Of a stretch of 64,000 nt of DNA, positions 19,278-29,709 are shown in pieces. The notes beneath the pieces are model-generated. The model saw only the letters and a list, made by a program, of their open reading frames with translations. It searched no databases and was not told the origin of the DNA. The stretch covers positions 1 through 64,000 of the forward strand of contig NZ_CDBY01000050.1 of NCBI RefSeq assembly GCF_000820125.1, read 5' to 3'. The DNA comes from Aeromonas simiae. GTDB lineage: Bacteria > Pseudomonadota > Gammaproteobacteria > Enterobacterales > Aeromonadaceae. A program made the position numbers and the translations under genes. Position 1 is the stretch's first letter. Each line of letters starts with the position of its first letter.

Positions 19278-20774
19278 TCAAGACTGCTCTCCGAACCAAC
19301 AGATGTTGCGAGCAGCCATTATCAGCTCACCAGCCTTCTCGGCGGTCAGCCCTTCGATATCGGCAAGGTCATCAATGCCTTGCTCGGCCAAATCTTCCAA
19401 GGTGCCGATACCGCGCGCGGCCAGCGCATGAGCGGTCTCGTTGTCCAGCCCTTCGAGAGCCAGCAGCTCTTCACTCGGCTCGACAGCTTCCTTGGATTCT
19501 TCATTGGCCAGCGCCTTGGTGGTCAAAGCGGCTTTAGCACGGCCACGCAGCTCTTCGACGGTGTCTTCATCCAGGCCGTCGATAGCCAGCAGTTCGTTCA
19601 CCGGTACGTAGGCAATCTCTTCCAGGGTGGAGAAACCTTCTTCCATCAGCATCTCGGCGAAATCGTCGTCGATGTCGAGGGCAGTGGTAAACAGGTTAAT
19701 GATGCGATCGTTTTCGGCCTGGTGCTTGGCACGCATGTCTTCAACGGTCATCACGTTCAGTTCCCAACCGGTCAGTTGGGAGGCCAGACGCACGTTCTGG
19801 CCGTTACGGCCGATGGCCTGAGCCAGGTTGGCCGCTTCCACGGCGATGTCCATGGTGTGGTTGTCTTCATCAACGATGATGGAGGCTACATCGGCCGGCG
19901 CCATGGCGTTGATCACGTACTGAGCCGGGTTGTCATCGTACAGCACGATGTCGGCACGCTCGCCGCTGAGTTCAGCAGAGACCGCCTGAACACGAGCACC
20001 ACGCATACCGATACAGGCACCGATCGGATCGATACGGCGATCGTTGGTCTTTACCGCGATCTTGGCGCGGGAACCCGGGTCACGAGCCGCGCCCATGATT
20101 TCGATCATCTCTTCGCCAATCTCGGGCACTTCGATGCGGAACAGCTCTTTGAGGAAGTCCGGGCTGGAGCGGCTGACAAACAGCTGGGAGCCACGCGCCT
20201 CGGGACGCACCGAGTAGAGCAGGCCACGCACGCGGTCACCGGGGCGGAACATTTCACGCGGCAGCATGTCGTCACGGAAAATCACTGCTTCGGCGTTGCT
20301 GCCGAGATCCAGGATGATGTTGTCGCGGTTACTCTTCTTCACCACGCCGCTGATGATGGTGCCTTCCTTATCCTTGAACTGCTCAACGACTTGGGAACGC
20401 TCCGCTTCGCGCACTTTCTGCACGATCACCTGCTTGGCGGTCTGGGTGGTGATTCGGTCGAAGGTGACAGATTCAATCTGATCTTCAACGTACTCGCCCA
20501 GCTGGATCTCGGGTTCTTCAACCTGAGCCGCTTCCAGGGTGATCTCGGCATACGGGTTTTCCATCTCGGCCTGGTCGGCAATCACTTTCCAGCGGCGGAA
20601 GGTATCGAAGTCACCCGTCTTACGATCGATGGCAACACGCACTTCGATCTCACCTTCGTACTTCTTCTTGGTCGCGGTGGCCAGCGCGGTCTCCAGAGCC
20701 TGGAAGATCTTCTCGCGGGGTACGGCCTTCTCGTTGGAAACTGCGTCAACGACCAGCAAAATCTCTTTGTTCAT
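19278..20774 (-). CDS. nusA: Transcription termination/antitermination factor NusA
   Basis: A 498-residue protein: N-terminal RNA polymerase-binding domain (1-130), S1 (about 135-200), KH1/KH2 (about 230-345, with [20 protein letters not shown]), and two C-terminal acidic repeats (about 360-430 and 435-498). NusA enhances pausing and intrinsic termination and takes part in antitermination. It lies between rimP and infB in the conserved operon. Confidence 0.98.
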   Translation of the reverse strand: MNKEILLVVDAVSNEKAVPREKIFQALETALATATKKKYEGEIEVRVAIDRKTGDFDTFRRWKVIADQAEMENPYAEITLEAAQVEEPEIQLGEYVEDQIESVTFDRITTQTAKQVIVQKVREAERSQVVEQFKDKEGTIISGVVKKSNRDNIILDLGSNAEAVIFRDDMLPREMFRPGDRVRGLLYSVRPEARGSQLFVSRSSPDFLKELFRIEVPEIGEEMIEIMGAARDPGSRAKIAVKTNDRRIDPIGACIGMRGARVQAVSAELSGERADIVLYDDNPAQYVINAMAPADVASIIVDEDNHTMDIAVEAANLAQAIGRNGQNVRLASQLTGWELNVMTVEDMRAKHQAENDRIINLFTTALDIDDDFAEMLMEEGFSTLEEIAYVPVNELLAIDGLDEDTVEELRGRAKAALTTKALANEESKEAVEPSEELLALEGLDNETAHALAARGIGTLEDLAEQGIDDLADIEGLTAEKAGELIMAARNICWFGEQS

Positions 20775-20788
20775 GTGGAAAAGCCTCG

Positions 20789-21247
20789 TTAACCGAAGTG
20801 CGGCACAATGTTGGCCTTCTGGATGTTGGTGAAAGCCAGCATTTCATCCTTACCATCTACCGTCAGGGTGATCAGGTCACCCTGTACAGCCTTAATTACG
20901 CCTGTGAACTTGCGGCGGTTATTGGTAGCCATCCGGAGCGTTACCGCCGCCTCTTGGCCAATGTATTTCTCGAAATGGGCGACCTTGAACAGGGCACGGT
21001 CGAGGCCAGGAGAGGAGACCTCGAGGTAGTACTCCTCGCTGATCGGATCCTCAACATCCAGCAGCGCCCCAGCCTGATAGCTCACTTCCGCACAATTATC
21101 GACAGAGACACCCTGTTCACTGTCGATATAGATGCGCAGAGTGGAGTGCTTGCCGGCACGGGCAAATTCGATTCCCCACAGTTCGAAGCCGAGGGCCTGA
21201 ATTGGCGCCTCGAGCAGCTCGGTCAGACGTTGTTCCAACGTAGCCAA
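20789..21247 (-). CDS. rimP: Ribosome maturation factor RimP, likely TTG start
   Basis: A 152-residue protein needed for 30S maturation. Conserved [20 protein letters not shown] and [20 protein letters not shown]. The start is placed at TTG 21245-21247, giving M-A-T-L-E-Q as in E. coli (MSTLEQ), with GGAGG six bases upstream. GTG at 21253 is an alternative but lies directly against the Shine-Dalgarno. It is the first protein gene after tRNA-fMet, matching the E. coli metY-rimP-nusA-infB operon. Confidence 0.93.
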   Translation of the reverse strand: MATLEQRLTELLEAPIQALGFELWGIEFARAGKHSTLRIYIDSEQGVSVDNCAEVSYQAGALLDVEDPISEEYYLEVSSPGLDRALFKVAHFEKYIGQEAAVTLRMATNNRRKFTGVIKAVQGDLITLTVDGKDEMLAFTNIQKANIVPHFG

Positions 21248-21412
21248 AGTCACCCTCCGAAAAAACAAAAAAAGGGCATAAAGCCCAGGTCTGATCAGGT
21301 CAGCATAAAGCGCACATGACAAAAAGCCCCGATATCAAATCGGGGCTTGTCGCTTTACCCTGATTGTCGCCTCGCAGCGACCGCCTTCCTGAGCAATGGA
21401 AAGCGTGAAATT

Positions 21413-21489
<77 letters not shown>

Positions 21490-21505
21490 TCCGAAATCGT
21501 GCGAG

Positions 21506-21534
21506 ATTATAGCCACATCAAAACTCAGGTTCAA
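21506..21534 (-). promoter_or_regulatory. Promoter for tRNA-fMet and the rimP-nusA-infB operon
   Basis: On the minus strand, -35 TTGAAC (plus 21529-21534), 17-bp spacer, perfect -10 TATAAT (plus 21506-21511), ending 16 bp before the tRNA 5' end. Confidence 0.75.
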
Positions 21535-21578
21535 GATTTGACGGGCTCCCCGAACTAAAGCATCGGGTTACTCTCAAT

Positions 21579-21663
21579 TGGTGCCGTGGGCGGGACTCGA
21601 ACCCGCACACCCTAGGGCACTACCCCCTCAAGATAGCGTGTCTACCAATTTCACCACCACGGC
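21579..21663 (-). tRNA. tRNA-Leu (anticodon GAG)
   Basis: An 85-nt tRNA with a long variable arm, CCA encoded, anticodon loop TTGAGGG (GAG). It lies 9 bp after the secG stop, as leuU follows secG in E. coli, so it is probably co-transcribed with secG. Confidence 0.96.
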
Positions 21664-21671
21664 ATTAACTC

Positions 21672-21998
21672 TTAGTTGGGTACGTCAGCGTCCTTGTTTA
21701 CCGGCGCTTCAGTTTTCTCAACCTGCTGAGGTTGTTGCAGGTTTTCCCACTCGCCACTCTGTTTTACCTTGTGAGTAGACAGGTTACCAAGCACCAGGCT
21801 AATCACGAAAAACACAGTCGCCAAAATCGCAGTTGTACGGGTCAGGAAGTTTCCTGAACCGGAAGAACCGAAAATCGTATTCGATGCCCCGGCGCCGAAG
21901 GAGGCACCCATATCAGCTCCCTTACCTTGCTGAACCATCACCAAGCCAATCAGACCCAGCGAAACAAGCAGATAAAGAACCAACAAAATCTCGTACAT
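21672..21998 (-). CDS. secG: Preprotein translocase subunit SecG
   Basis: A 108-residue inner-membrane protein with two membrane segments (LLVLYLLVSLGLIGLVMVQQ at the start and TAILATVFFVISLVLGNL about 55-75). Between them lies the GKGADMGASFGAGASNTIFG motif of SecG, followed by a polar C-terminal tail. It is part of SecYEG. Gene order glmM-secG-tRNA-Leu matches E. coli. Confidence 0.96.
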   Translation of the reverse strand: MYEILLVLYLLVSLGLIGLVMVQQGKGADMGASFGAGASNTIFGSSGSGNFLTRTTAILATVFFVISLVLGNLSTHKVKQSGEWENLQQPQQVEKTEAPVNKDADVPN

Positions 21999-22210
21999 TG
22001 CACTTACCCTTTAGGAATGAGGCCCACCGGCCTTCTCAGATTCTAGATTTCCCAGCAACTTACTCGCGCCAGGCTTGAATCCTCACTCCCTTGCGAAAGC
22101 GAGGCAGATAATATCGACCACACCCACCACTGACAAGCACTTTTTTGAAGTTTTTGAATCGTTTGAGCGAGATATAGGCAAGACGGCCAAAAAGCCGCCT
22201 TACCTGACCC

Positions 22211-23545
22211 TTAAATGGCCGATTTCACCTGTTCGGCAATGCGCTGGGCCATGGAGCGAACCTGCTCTTCATGCTCACCTTCAACCATGACGCGGATCAG
22301 CGGCTCAGTGCCGGACTTGCGCAGCAGTACCCGGCCACGACCGGCCAGCTCCTGCTCAACCTTGCTGACTTCATCATGTACCGCTTGGCAAGAGAGCGGA
22401 TCTTGCCCTTCACCGTAACGGACATTGATGAGGATTTGCGGGAACTTGGACATGCCGGAGCGCAGCTTGGAGAGCGGCATCTCGGCAGCACGCATGGCCC
22501 CCAGCACCTGCAGAGCAGCGACGATACCATCCCCAGTGGTGGTCTGATCCAGGCAGATGATGTGACCGGAGTTTTCTCCCCCGATGCGCCACCCCTTCTG
22601 CTCCATCATCTCCAGCACGTAGCGATCGCCCACCTTGGCACGGGCAAACGGAATACCGAGCGTCTGCAGCGCCAGTTCGAGCCCCATGTTGGCCATCAGG
22701 GTACCCACCACGCCACCTTTGAGGCGACCATTACGCAGCGCATCACGGGCGATGATGTAAAGAATTTCGTCACCATCGATGATGTAGCCGGTGCTGTCGA
22801 CCATGACCACCCGATCGCCATCGCCATCGAAGGCGATCCCCAGATCCGCCTTGCACTCAAGAACCTTGGCCGCCAGCGCATCCGGTGCGGTAGAGCCGAC
22901 ACCGTCATTGATGTTGAGGCCATTCGGCTCACAGCCAATGGCGATGACTTCGGCCCCCAGTTCACGGAATACGGAAGGGGCGATGTGATAGGTGGCGCCA
23001 TGACCGCAGTCCACCACGAGACGCAGCCCATCCAGATTCAACAGGGAGGGAAAGGTGCTCTTGCAAAACTCGATATAGCGGCCGGCCGCATCATCGATAC
23101 GCACCGCCTTGCCGAGCAGGGCCGACTCAACACACTCCAGATCGTGATCCAGCATATCCTCGATGGCCTCTTCCACCTCGTCCGGCAACTTGGTGCCATC
23201 GGCAGAGAAGAACTTGATGCCGTTATCGTAGAAAGGGTTGTGCGAGGCGCTGATGACGATGCCGGCCTCAGCACGGAAGGTGCGAGTCAAATACGCCACG
23301 GCGGGAGTTGGCATGGGGCCAAGCAGCGTGGCCTTGAGGCCGGCTGCGGAGAGGCCGGCTTCCAGCGCCGCTTCCAGCATGTAGCCGGAGATCCGGGTGT
23401 CCTTACCGATCAATACCTTCTTGGTGCCCTTCTTGGAGAGTACCTTACCGGCCGCCCAACCCAACTTCATCACAAAATCAGGAGTAATGGGGAACTCACC
23501 CACCTTGCCACGCACTCCGTCGGTGCCGAAATACTTTCTTGCCAT
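22211..23545 (-). CDS. glmM: Phosphoglucosamine mutase
   Basis: A 444-residue enzyme converting glucosamine-6-P to glucosamine-1-P for UDP-GlcNAc synthesis (peptidoglycan, LPS). The phosphoserine loop is [16 protein letters not shown] (Ser about 102); the metal loop is DGDGDR; the sugar-binding GGENSGH is present; the C-terminal phosphate-binding loop is [15 protein letters not shown]. It lies 16 bp after folP in the conserved ftsH-folP-glmM order. Confidence 0.98.
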   Translation of the reverse strand: MARKYFGTDGVRGKVGEFPITPDFVMKLGWAAGKVLSKKGTKKVLIGKDTRISGYMLEAALEAGLSAAGLKATLLGPMPTPAVAYLTRTFRAEAGIVISASHNPFYDNGIKFFSADGTKLPDEVEEAIEDMLDHDLECVESALLGKAVRIDDAAGRYIEFCKSTFPSLLNLDGLRLVVDCGHGATYHIAPSVFRELGAEVIAIGCEPNGLNINDGVGSTAPDALAAKVLECKADLGIAFDGDGDRVVMVDSTGYIIDGDEILYIIARDALRNGRLKGGVVGTLMANMGLELALQTLGIPFARAKVGDRYVLEMMEQKGWRIGGENSGHIICLDQTTTGDGIVAALQVLGAMRAAEMPLSKLRSGMSKFPQILINVRYGEGQDPLSCQAVHDEVSKVEQELAGRGRVLLRKSGTEPLIRVMVEGEHEEQVRSMAQRIAEQVKSAI

Positions 23546-23561
23546 TGTTATCGTGCTCGTA

Positions 23562-24407
23562 TCATTTTTGGGAAAAATCCCGGCCAGTCATGGTCATCCA
23601 CGCCACCCGAAGGGCATCCATGGTGGCCTGCACGTCGTGCACGCGGATGATGCGTGCCCCCTTCTGCATGCCGATCATGGCACAAGCCAGACTCCCGGGC
23701 AGCCGCTCATCAACCGGACGGCCCAGCAGGTTGCCTATCATAGACTTTCGCGACATTCCGACCAAGAGTGGCAGTGCGTAATCGAGCAGTTGCTCCTGAC
23801 AGGCGAGCAGTTGGTAGTTGTGGGCGAGGTTCTTGCCAAAGCCATAGCCAGGATCGAGCAGGAGTCGGTCACGAGCTATCCCGGCCGCTTCGCAGGCCTG
23901 GATCCGTTCGTCGAAGAAGGCGCGCACCTCACCGAGTAGATCCTCATAATGAGGCGCCTGCTGCATGGTTCTCGGCTGTCCCTGCATATGCATCAGGCAG
24001 ACGGGGACACCCGCCTCAGCCGCAGCCTGCAGTGCGCCGGGCTCCTGTAAGGCACGCACGTCGTTGATGAGATGGGCACCCGCACGGCACCCCTCGCGCA
24101 TCACGGCGGCCTTGGAGGTATCGAGCGAGAGCATGACCTCACACTCGCGAACCAGATGCTCCACCACGGGGATAACCCGATCCAGCTCCTCCTGCTCGCT
24201 CACAGCGGGGGCTCCAGGACGAGTCGACTCCCCCCCGATATCGATCAGGGTCGCCCCTTCAGCCACCATGTTACGGGCATGGGCCAGCGCCAGATCGAGC
24301 CGATTCCAGCTGCCGCCATCCGAAAATGAGTCTGGCGTGACGTTGAGAATCCCCATCACGTGCGGGCGTTCGAGAGAAAGAGAAATTCCCTTGCTTTCCA
24401 GCAACAT
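23562..24407 (-). CDS. folP: Dihydropteroate synthase
   Basis: A 281-residue TIM-barrel enzyme joining p-aminobenzoate to the pterin diphosphate in folate synthesis; target of sulfonamides. It shows both family signatures: [15 protein letters not shown] and [16 protein letters not shown], plus [11 protein letters not shown]. It lies between ftsH and glmM; a strong terminator after ftsH suggests partly separate expression. Confidence 0.98.
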   Translation of the reverse strand: MLLESKGISLSLERPHVMGILNVTPDSFSDGGSWNRLDLALAHARNMVAEGATLIDIGGESTRPGAPAVSEQEELDRVIPVVEHLVRECEVMLSLDTSKAAVMREGCRAGAHLINDVRALQEPGALQAAAEAGVPVCLMHMQGQPRTMQQAPHYEDLLGEVRAFFDERIQACEAAGIARDRLLLDPGYGFGKNLAHNYQLLACQEQLLDYALPLLVGMSRKSMIGNLLGRPVDERLPGSLACAMIGMQKGARIIRVHDVQATMDALRVAWMTMTGRDFSQK

Positions 24408-24435
24408 AAAACTCCTTGATGCGTCCGGAACAAAG

Positions 24436-24461
24436 AAAAACCCCGGGCAAGCCCGGGGTTT
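24436..24461 (-). terminator. Terminator after ftsH
   Basis: On the minus strand an 11-bp stem AAACCCCGGGC / GCCCGGGGTTT is followed by TTTCTTTG, 15 bp beyond the ftsH stop and upstream of folP. Confidence 0.8.
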
Positions 24462-24475
24462 GGTGAGATCAGTGG

Positions 24476-26413
24476 TTACTGGGCCGGTAGATCATTGGCC
24501 TTACCGATATCGGCATCACCCTTATCTTGCGGCTCGACAGCTGGCGTGCTGTCGCTCTCAGCAGAAGCGCCCCCTTGCGGGGTATCGCCATGCTCATCAT
24601 GCCAGTTGCTGGGAGCACGTACTTCACGGCGCGCCATCAGATCGTCGATCTGCTTAGCGTCGATGGTCTCGTACTTCATCAGCGCATCTTTCATGCTATG
24701 CAACACGTCCATATTATCGAGCAGGATCTGCTTGGAACGGGCATAGTTGCGATCGATGACTTGCTTGACCTCTGCATCGATGACGCGAGCAGTGTCGTCG
24801 GACATGTGCTTGGCCTTGGCCATGCTGCGACCGAGGAACACCTCACCATCTTCTTCTGCATAGAGCATGGGGCCGAGACGCTCGGACATGCCCCACTGGG
24901 TGACCATCTTGCGGGCGATGTCGGTAGCACGCTCGATATCATTTGAAGCCCCAGTGGATACCTTCTCGGCACCATAGATAAGCTCTTCAGCGAGACGTCC
25001 ACCATACAGGCTGGAGATCATCGACTCCAGATGCTGCTTGGAGTGACTCCAGCGATCCTGTTCCGGCAGATACATGGTCACCCCCAGCGCACGACCACGC
25101 GGGATGATGGATACCTTGTAAACCGGGTCATGATCCGGCACCAGACGACCGATGATGGCGTGACCTGCCTCATGATAGGCGGTCATCTCCTTCTCGGACT
25201 CCTTCATTACCATGGAGCGACGTTCCGCCCCCATCATGATCTTGTCCTTGGCCTTCTCGAACTCGGCCATGGAGACCACGCGGCGGCTCTCACGGGCAGA
25301 GAAGAGGGCAGCCTCGTTGACCAGGTTGGCCAGGTCGGCACCGGAGAAACCAGGGGTACCACGGGCAATCAGCGCCGGGTTGACGTCATCAGCCAACGGC
25401 ACTTTGCGCATATGCACCTTCAGGATCTGCTCACGACCGCGGACATCCGGCAGGCCCACCACGACCTGGCGGTCGAAACGGCCCGGACGCAGCAGGGCAG
25501 GGTCAAGCACATCGGGACGGTTGGTCGCAGCGATGACGATGATGCCCTCGTTGCCTTCAAAACCATCCATCTCGACCAGCATCTGGTTGAGTGTCTGCTC
25601 ACGTTCATCGTGACCACCGCCCAGACCCGCGCCACGCTGACGACCGACCGCGTCGATTTCATCGATGAAGATGATGCAGGGCGAAGACTTCTTGGCCTGC
25701 TCGAACATGTCACGAACCCGGGAGGCACCCACACCGACGAACATCTCGACGAAATCAGAGCCGGAGATGGTGAAGAAAGGCACCTTGGCCTCACCGGCAA
25801 TGGCCTTGGCCAGCAGGGTCTTACCAGTACCGGGAGGGCCCACCAGCAGCACGCCGGTCGGGATCTTGCCACCCAGCTTCTGGAATTTGCTCGGATCACG
25901 CAGATAATCGACCAGCTCCTTGACCTCCTCCTTGGCCTCATCGCAACCGGCGACATCGGCAAAGGTGGTCTTGATCTGATCTTCACTCATCAGGCGCGCC
26001 TTGCTCTTGCCAAAGGACATGGCACCTTTGCCACCGCCCCCTTGCATCTGACGCATGAAGAACACCCACACGCCGATCAGCAGCAGCATGGGGAACCAGG
26101 AGATGAAGATGGAGGTAATAAGGGAAGGCTCTTCCGGCTTGACCCCCTCAACCTTGACGTTGTGGTTGATCAAGTCGTTGATCAGCTGATCATCCTGCGC
26201 AGGAATAACAGTCAGAAAACGCTCGCCACTACGCTTGACGCCATTGATGACCTTACCGTCAATCCGCACTTCCCGGATCTGTTCCTGAGACACATCCTTG
26301 ACAAAACTGGTGTAATCCAGCTGTCGCCCGGCGGTATCACTGGGGCTGAAGCTGTTAAACACTGACATCAAGACGACAGCGATGACCAGCCACAGGATTA
26401 AATTTTTCGCCAT
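24476..26413 (-). CDS. ftsH: ATP-dependent zinc metalloprotease FtsH
   Basis: A 645-residue membrane AAA+ protease that degrades LpxC, sigma-32 and damaged membrane proteins. Two membrane segments (about 5-23 and 100-118) flank a periplasmic domain. Walker A GPPGTGKT is near residue 193; [17 protein letters not shown] is Walker B; the second region of homology follows; the zinc site HEAGH is at about 417-421. The start is placed at MAKNLILW, matching E. coli, rather than three codons earlier. It lies just after rlmE. Confidence 0.97.
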   Translation of the reverse strand: MAKNLILWLVIAVVLMSVFNSFSPSDTAGRQLDYTSFVKDVSQEQIREVRIDGKVINGVKRSGERFLTVIPAQDDQLINDLINHNVKVEGVKPEEPSLITSIFISWFPMLLLIGVWVFFMRQMQGGGGKGAMSFGKSKARLMSEDQIKTTFADVAGCDEAKEEVKELVDYLRDPSKFQKLGGKIPTGVLLVGPPGTGKTLLAKAIAGEAKVPFFTISGSDFVEMFVGVGASRVRDMFEQAKKSSPCIIFIDEIDAVGRQRGAGLGGGHDEREQTLNQMLVEMDGFEGNEGIIVIAATNRPDVLDPALLRPGRFDRQVVVGLPDVRGREQILKVHMRKVPLADDVNPALIARGTPGFSGADLANLVNEAALFSARESRRVVSMAEFEKAKDKIMMGAERRSMVMKESEKEMTAYHEAGHAIIGRLVPDHDPVYKVSIIPRGRALGVTMYLPEQDRWSHSKQHLESMISSLYGGRLAEELIYGAEKVSTGASNDIERATDIARKMVTQWGMSERLGPMLYAEEDGEVFLGRSMAKAKHMSDDTARVIDAEVKQVIDRNYARSKQILLDNMDVLHSMKDALMKYETIDAKQIDDLMARREVRAPSNWHDEHGDTPQGGASAESDSTPAVEPQDKGDADIGKANDLPAQ

Positions 26414-26467
26414 GTCACTCAAATCAGTAACCTCGCAGACTGACTGTTAACGACAAAAGTTAGGGTA

Positions 26468-27097
26468 CTACAGTTTAAAACCGGTAGCCACAATGTAGAC
26501 TTCCCGTGAACGGGCTCTCGACGAGTCTGGTTTCCGAATCTTGACTGTTTTAAAAATCTTACGAATTTCATTGAGATAGGCATCAAACCCCTCCCCCTGA
26601 AACACCTTAGCAACGAAGCAACCATCGCTGCGCAATACCTGATGGCACATGTCCAGCGCCAGCTCCACCAAATACATGGAACGGGCCTGATCCACCTGCT
26701 GGGTACCACTCATATTGGGCGCCATATCGGACATCACCACATCGACTTTGTCGGGGCCGACTCGCTCCAGCAGGGCGCTTAGCACAGTATCCTCGCGAAA
26801 GTCCCCCTGAAGGAAATCGACACCGACGATGGGATCCATCGGCAAAATGTCACAGGCGATCACTCGGCCCTGCTCACCCACCTGGCTGGCCGCATACTGA
26901 GACCAGCCACCTGGGGCAGCCCCGAGATCCACCACCGTCATGCCGCTACGCAGCAGACGATCCTTTCCCTGAATCTCTTCAATCTTGAACACGGCGCGTG
27001 AACGAAGCCCCATCTGCTGGGCCTTCTTCACGTACTGATCATCAAAGTGCTCTTTCAACCAGCGTGTCGAGCTGGCGGAACGTTTCTTCTGGGTCAT
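26468..27097 (-). CDS. rlmE: 23S rRNA (uridine-2'-O)-methyltransferase RlmE (FtsJ)
   Basis: A 209-residue methyltransferase acting on U2552 of 23S rRNA. SAM motif [23 protein letters not shown] and [10 protein letters not shown]-like elements carry the catalytic K-D-K-E residues; C-terminal [18 protein letters not shown]. The start at 27097 aligns with E. coli (MTGKKRSASS). It is immediately upstream of ftsH and divergent from yhbY, as in E. coli. Confidence 0.96.
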   Translation of the reverse strand: MTQKKRSASSTRWLKEHFDDQYVKKAQQMGLRSRAVFKIEEIQGKDRLLRSGMTVVDLGAAPGGWSQYAASQVGEQGRVIACDILPMDPIVGVDFLQGDFREDTVLSALLERVGPDKVDVVMSDMAPNMSGTQQVDQARSMYLVELALDMCHQVLRSDGCFVAKVFQGEGFDAYLNEIRKIFKTVKIRKPDSSRARSREVYIVATGFKL

Positions 27098-27194
27098 GTT
27101 ATCCGACTTCAAAAAACCGCAAGGGTTATTACTATTGAGGGCTAAGTGGGGTTAGAATACGCCCCTTTCAACCCAGACTAACGAAGAAAATGCC

Positions 27195-27491
27195 ATGACG
27201 CTGAACAACAAACAGAAACAGTACCTGAAAGGTCTCGCCCACAGCCTCAAGCCGGTGGTCCTGCTCGGCCAACACGGTCTGACCGAAGGCGTACTGGCCG
27301 AGATCGATATCGCCCTGGCCCATCATGAGCTCATCAAGGTCAAGGTGGCCACCTCGGATCGCGAAACCAAGCAGCTGATCTTTGCTGCCATCGTGCGCGA
27401 AACCAAGGCGGAAAAGGTGCAGACCCTGGGTCATATTCTGACGCTCTACCGTCAAGCTCAAGAACCCAAGATCACCCTGCCCCGCAAGTAA
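27195..27491 (+). CDS. yhbY: Ribosome assembly RNA-binding protein YhbY
   Basis: A 98-residue CRM-domain protein (LNNKQKQYLKGLAHSLKPVV, then LLGQHGLTEGVLAEIDIALAHHELIKVKV) with a GxxG-type RNA-binding loop. It associates with pre-50S particles. The start ATG 27195 follows GAAGAAAA; a nearby ATG at 27190 is followed by a stop. It is divergent from rlmE. Confidence 0.95.
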   Translation: MTLNNKQKQYLKGLAHSLKPVVLLGQHGLTEGVLAEIDIALAHHELIKVKVATSDRETKQLIFAAIVRETKAEKVQTLGHILTLYRQAQEPKITLPRK

Positions 27492-27596
27492 AGGAGAGAG
27501 CTCTGCTCTTTCCTTCCCTCCGCCGCTTGCCAAAGCGGTTGCCAAGCTAGCGTCAGGCCTCTTAACCTGTGATGAATGCAGCGTAAAGAGGCGATC

Positions 27597-28181
27597 ATGG
27601 CTGACGAGCCGCTCCTTACCCCCGATGAACTGGCCATGCTGCTGGGTGATGTATCCATCTCTTCGCAGGATGTCAGTTCACTGCTACGCAGCGAACTCGA
27701 TGCCTCGCTACTGAGTCTGTTGCAACGCTCCAGTCACCTGACCCTGGAGGCGGAAGTCGCCTCCCACCGACTGCGCTTTCCTCTGGTACTGCAACGCCAA
27801 CCGGGGGGAGAGATAGAGCCCCAGTTGCGGCCCCCAGTCATAGAGGATCTCACCGGCCTCCAACCCAGACCGTGGCGTCTGCATGAAGAGGCTCACCTCA
27901 TCTCGCCACAATTCTGCTGGCGGGTACTGGACATGTCGGAACGCGGCATGGTGGTCGATACCCAAGACGTTCAGCCACAAACCGGCGCCCTGTTGGAAGC
28001 GGATCTGTGCCTGCCCATGCAACCCGCGCTTCCCCTCACCGGGCGCTGGGTGCGCAAGGCGTATCCCCCTTCGGGTTGGGCCTTGACCTTCACCATGCCT
28101 GAGCCCGAGCTCACCACCCTCAAACAGTGGCTGTTCGAGCGTCATCAAGACACCTTCATCCGCACCGGCTGCGTGCAATGA
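27597..28181 (+). CDS. PilZ-like domain protein with a FliM-like N-terminal motif
   Basis: A 194-residue protein. N-terminus MADEPLLTPDELAMLLGD resembles the LxxDEIDxLL peptide of FliM/FliN. Residues about 30-80 look like the N-terminal barrel of YcgR-type proteins. Residues about 95-190 resemble PilZ, with DMSERG fitting [DN]-x-S-x-x-G and PRPWR in place of RxxxR. PilZ domains bind cyclic-di-GMP. The RxxR spacing is unusual, so ligand binding is uncertain. RBS AAAGAGG supports start 27597. It lies between yhbY and greA, close to pomAB. A role in motility control is an inference. Confidence 0.6.
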   Translation: MADEPLLTPDELAMLLGDVSISSQDVSSLLRSELDASLLSLLQRSSHLTLEAEVASHRLRFPLVLQRQPGGEIEPQLRPPVIEDLTGLQPRPWRLHEEAHLISPQFCWRVLDMSERGMVVDTQDVQPQTGALLEADLCLPMQPALPLTGRWVRKAYPPSGWALTFTMPEPELTTLKQWLFERHQDTFIRTGCVQ

Positions 28182-28187
28182 ATGCAA

Positions 28188-28210
28188 ACGGGGAGCCAAA
28201 GGCTCCCCGT
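28188..28210. terminator. Terminator between convergent PilZ-like gene and greA
   Basis: ACGGGGAGCC (28188-28197), AAA, GGCTCCCCGT (28201-28210), perfect 10-bp stem; no T tract on either side. Confidence 0.6.
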
Positions 28211-28229
28211 CGCCATGGCGTCACGCCAC

Positions 28230-28706
28230 TTACAGATACTGAACGTCGAGGATCTCGTACTCCACTTCGCCGCCCGGAGTCTTAACCACAGCAACGTCAT
28301 CGACTTCCTTGCCAATCAGGGCTCGGGCGATGGGGGAATTGATCGAGATGAGGTTCTGTTTGATATCAGCTTCATCATCGCCCACGATGCGATAGACCAC
28401 TTCCTCTTCGGTCTCGGTCTTGAGCAGGGTGACGGTGGAGCCGAAGATGATACGGCCATTGCTGGCCATCTTGGTCACGTCGATGACCTGAGCGTTGGCC
28501 AGTTTTCCTTCGATCTCCTGGATCCGCCCCTCGCAAAACCCTTGCTGCTCGCGGGCCGCATGGTATTCCGCATTCTCTTTCAGGTCACCGTGCTCACGCG
28601 CTTCGGCAATGGCTTCGATAATCTGCGGGCGAAGCACCGTCTTGAGGTATTCAAGCTCTTCGCGCAGCTTCTCAGCGCCGCGCACAGTCATCGGAGTATG
28701 ATTCAT
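28230..28706 (-). CDS. greA: Transcription elongation factor GreA
   Basis: A 158-residue factor that stimulates RNA cleavage by stalled RNA polymerase. The N-terminal coiled coil has [20 protein letters not shown] with the conserved tip acidic residues; the C-terminal FKBP-like domain has [20 protein letters not shown]. Standard length. Its neighbours (pomB upstream rather than carB) differ from E. coli. Confidence 0.98.
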   Translation of the reverse strand: MNHTPMTVRGAEKLREELEYLKTVLRPQIIEAIAEAREHGDLKENAEYHAAREQQGFCEGRIQEIEGKLANAQVIDVTKMASNGRIIFGSTVTLLKTETEEEVVYRIVGDDEADIKQNLISINSPIARALIGKEVDDVAVVKTPGGEVEYEILDVQYL

Positions 28707-28816
28707 AGTCGAAACCTGGGTTATCTAGAATAGAGACGGCGGCCAAAAACCGGCCACCGTCATGTAATGTGGGTGCTCATCTTAATATGAAGCCACCAGA
28801 AAACCAAGTTAGGTGG

Positions 28817-29701
28817 TCATTCCTTAGGCACGCCAATCGGTTCTGAGACACTCGGCTTGCCCTGCATGATGGCTATTTCCACCCGCCGGTTCATGCCGCG
28901 TCGCTCCTCGCTGTCATTGGCGGCCAAGGGTTTACTGTCAGCCAATCCTTGCACCACCAGTCGATGTTGATCCAGCCCCGGCACCTTGATCATCTGGTGA
29001 GCCACCGCCACAGCCCGCTGGGTGGAAAGATCCCAATTGGAGCGATACAGCTCGTTCTCGGTCGGGCTGTCATCGGTGTGACCCGACACCGTGATCTCAC
29101 CCGGCACATCCTTGAGCAGGGCCGCCACCTGGTGGATCACCGGCCAGAACTGGGGCTGTAAGAAGGCGGAACCGGCCGGAAAGGCAGCCTTCTCGCGAAT
29201 ACGGATGATCACCTGCTGGCCCAGCGCCTCAATCTCGATCGAGTGATTCTGCACCTGGCTCTTCAACTGCTCCGCCAACCGTTTGGCCAGCTCATTCGAA
29301 CGGGCCTGAGCCTGCGCCTGCTGAGCCTGCTCCGCATCCTGACGGGGAGCCTTGTTCTCTTCCCCCCCCGCCGTATCCGCCTCGCCGGGCTGGAAATCGA
29401 GCTCGGCCTGGGTCAGATCGACGGTCTGCTGCATCACGGTGTCGATGGGGGTGGGTTCGGGGCGCCCCGGACGAAACTCCTGAGCGATAACGGAGGTCCC
29501 TTTGGGGATATCCTTCACCTCAAGAATATTCTGCACCCCAAAGGCCTTCTCCATTGAGCCGGCGATTTGCTTGAACTTCTGCACGTCCATCTCGGCAAAC
29601 GAGAGCAGCAGCACGAAGAAGCACATGAGCAGTGACATCAGATCGGCAAAGGTTCCCATGTAACCGGGCAAACCGGGAGGGGGGCACTTGCACTTGGACA
29701 T
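28817..29701 (-). CDS. pomB: Flagellar motor stator protein PomB (sodium type)
   Basis: A 294-residue MotB/PomB protein. A short Cys/Pro-rich N-terminus (MSKCKCPPPGLPGYMGTFAD) leads to one membrane segment with the ion-binding Asp 20 in MGTFADLMSLLMCFFVLLLS, very close to Vibrio PomB. A plug/linker rich in Gln/Ala follows (about 100-150), then an OmpA-like peptidoglycan-binding domain (about 165-280; VSGHTDDSPTENELYRSNWD). It starts 8 bp after pomA. The sodium specificity is inferred from similarity to Vibrio PomB. Confidence 0.92.
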   Translation of the reverse strand: MSKCKCPPPGLPGYMGTFADLMSLLMCFFVLLLSFAEMDVQKFKQIAGSMEKAFGVQNILEVKDIPKGTSVIAQEFRPGRPEPTPIDTVMQQTVDLTQAELDFQPGEADTAGGEENKAPRQDAEQAQQAQAQARSNELAKRLAEQLKSQVQNHSIEIEALGQQVIIRIREKAAFPAGSAFLQPQFWPVIHQVAALLKDVPGEITVSGHTDDSPTENELYRSNWDLSTQRAVAVAHQMIKVPGLDQHRLVVQGLADSKPLAANDSEERRGMNRRVEIAIMQGKPSVSEPIGVPKE

Positions 29702-29709
29702 GGCTCCTC

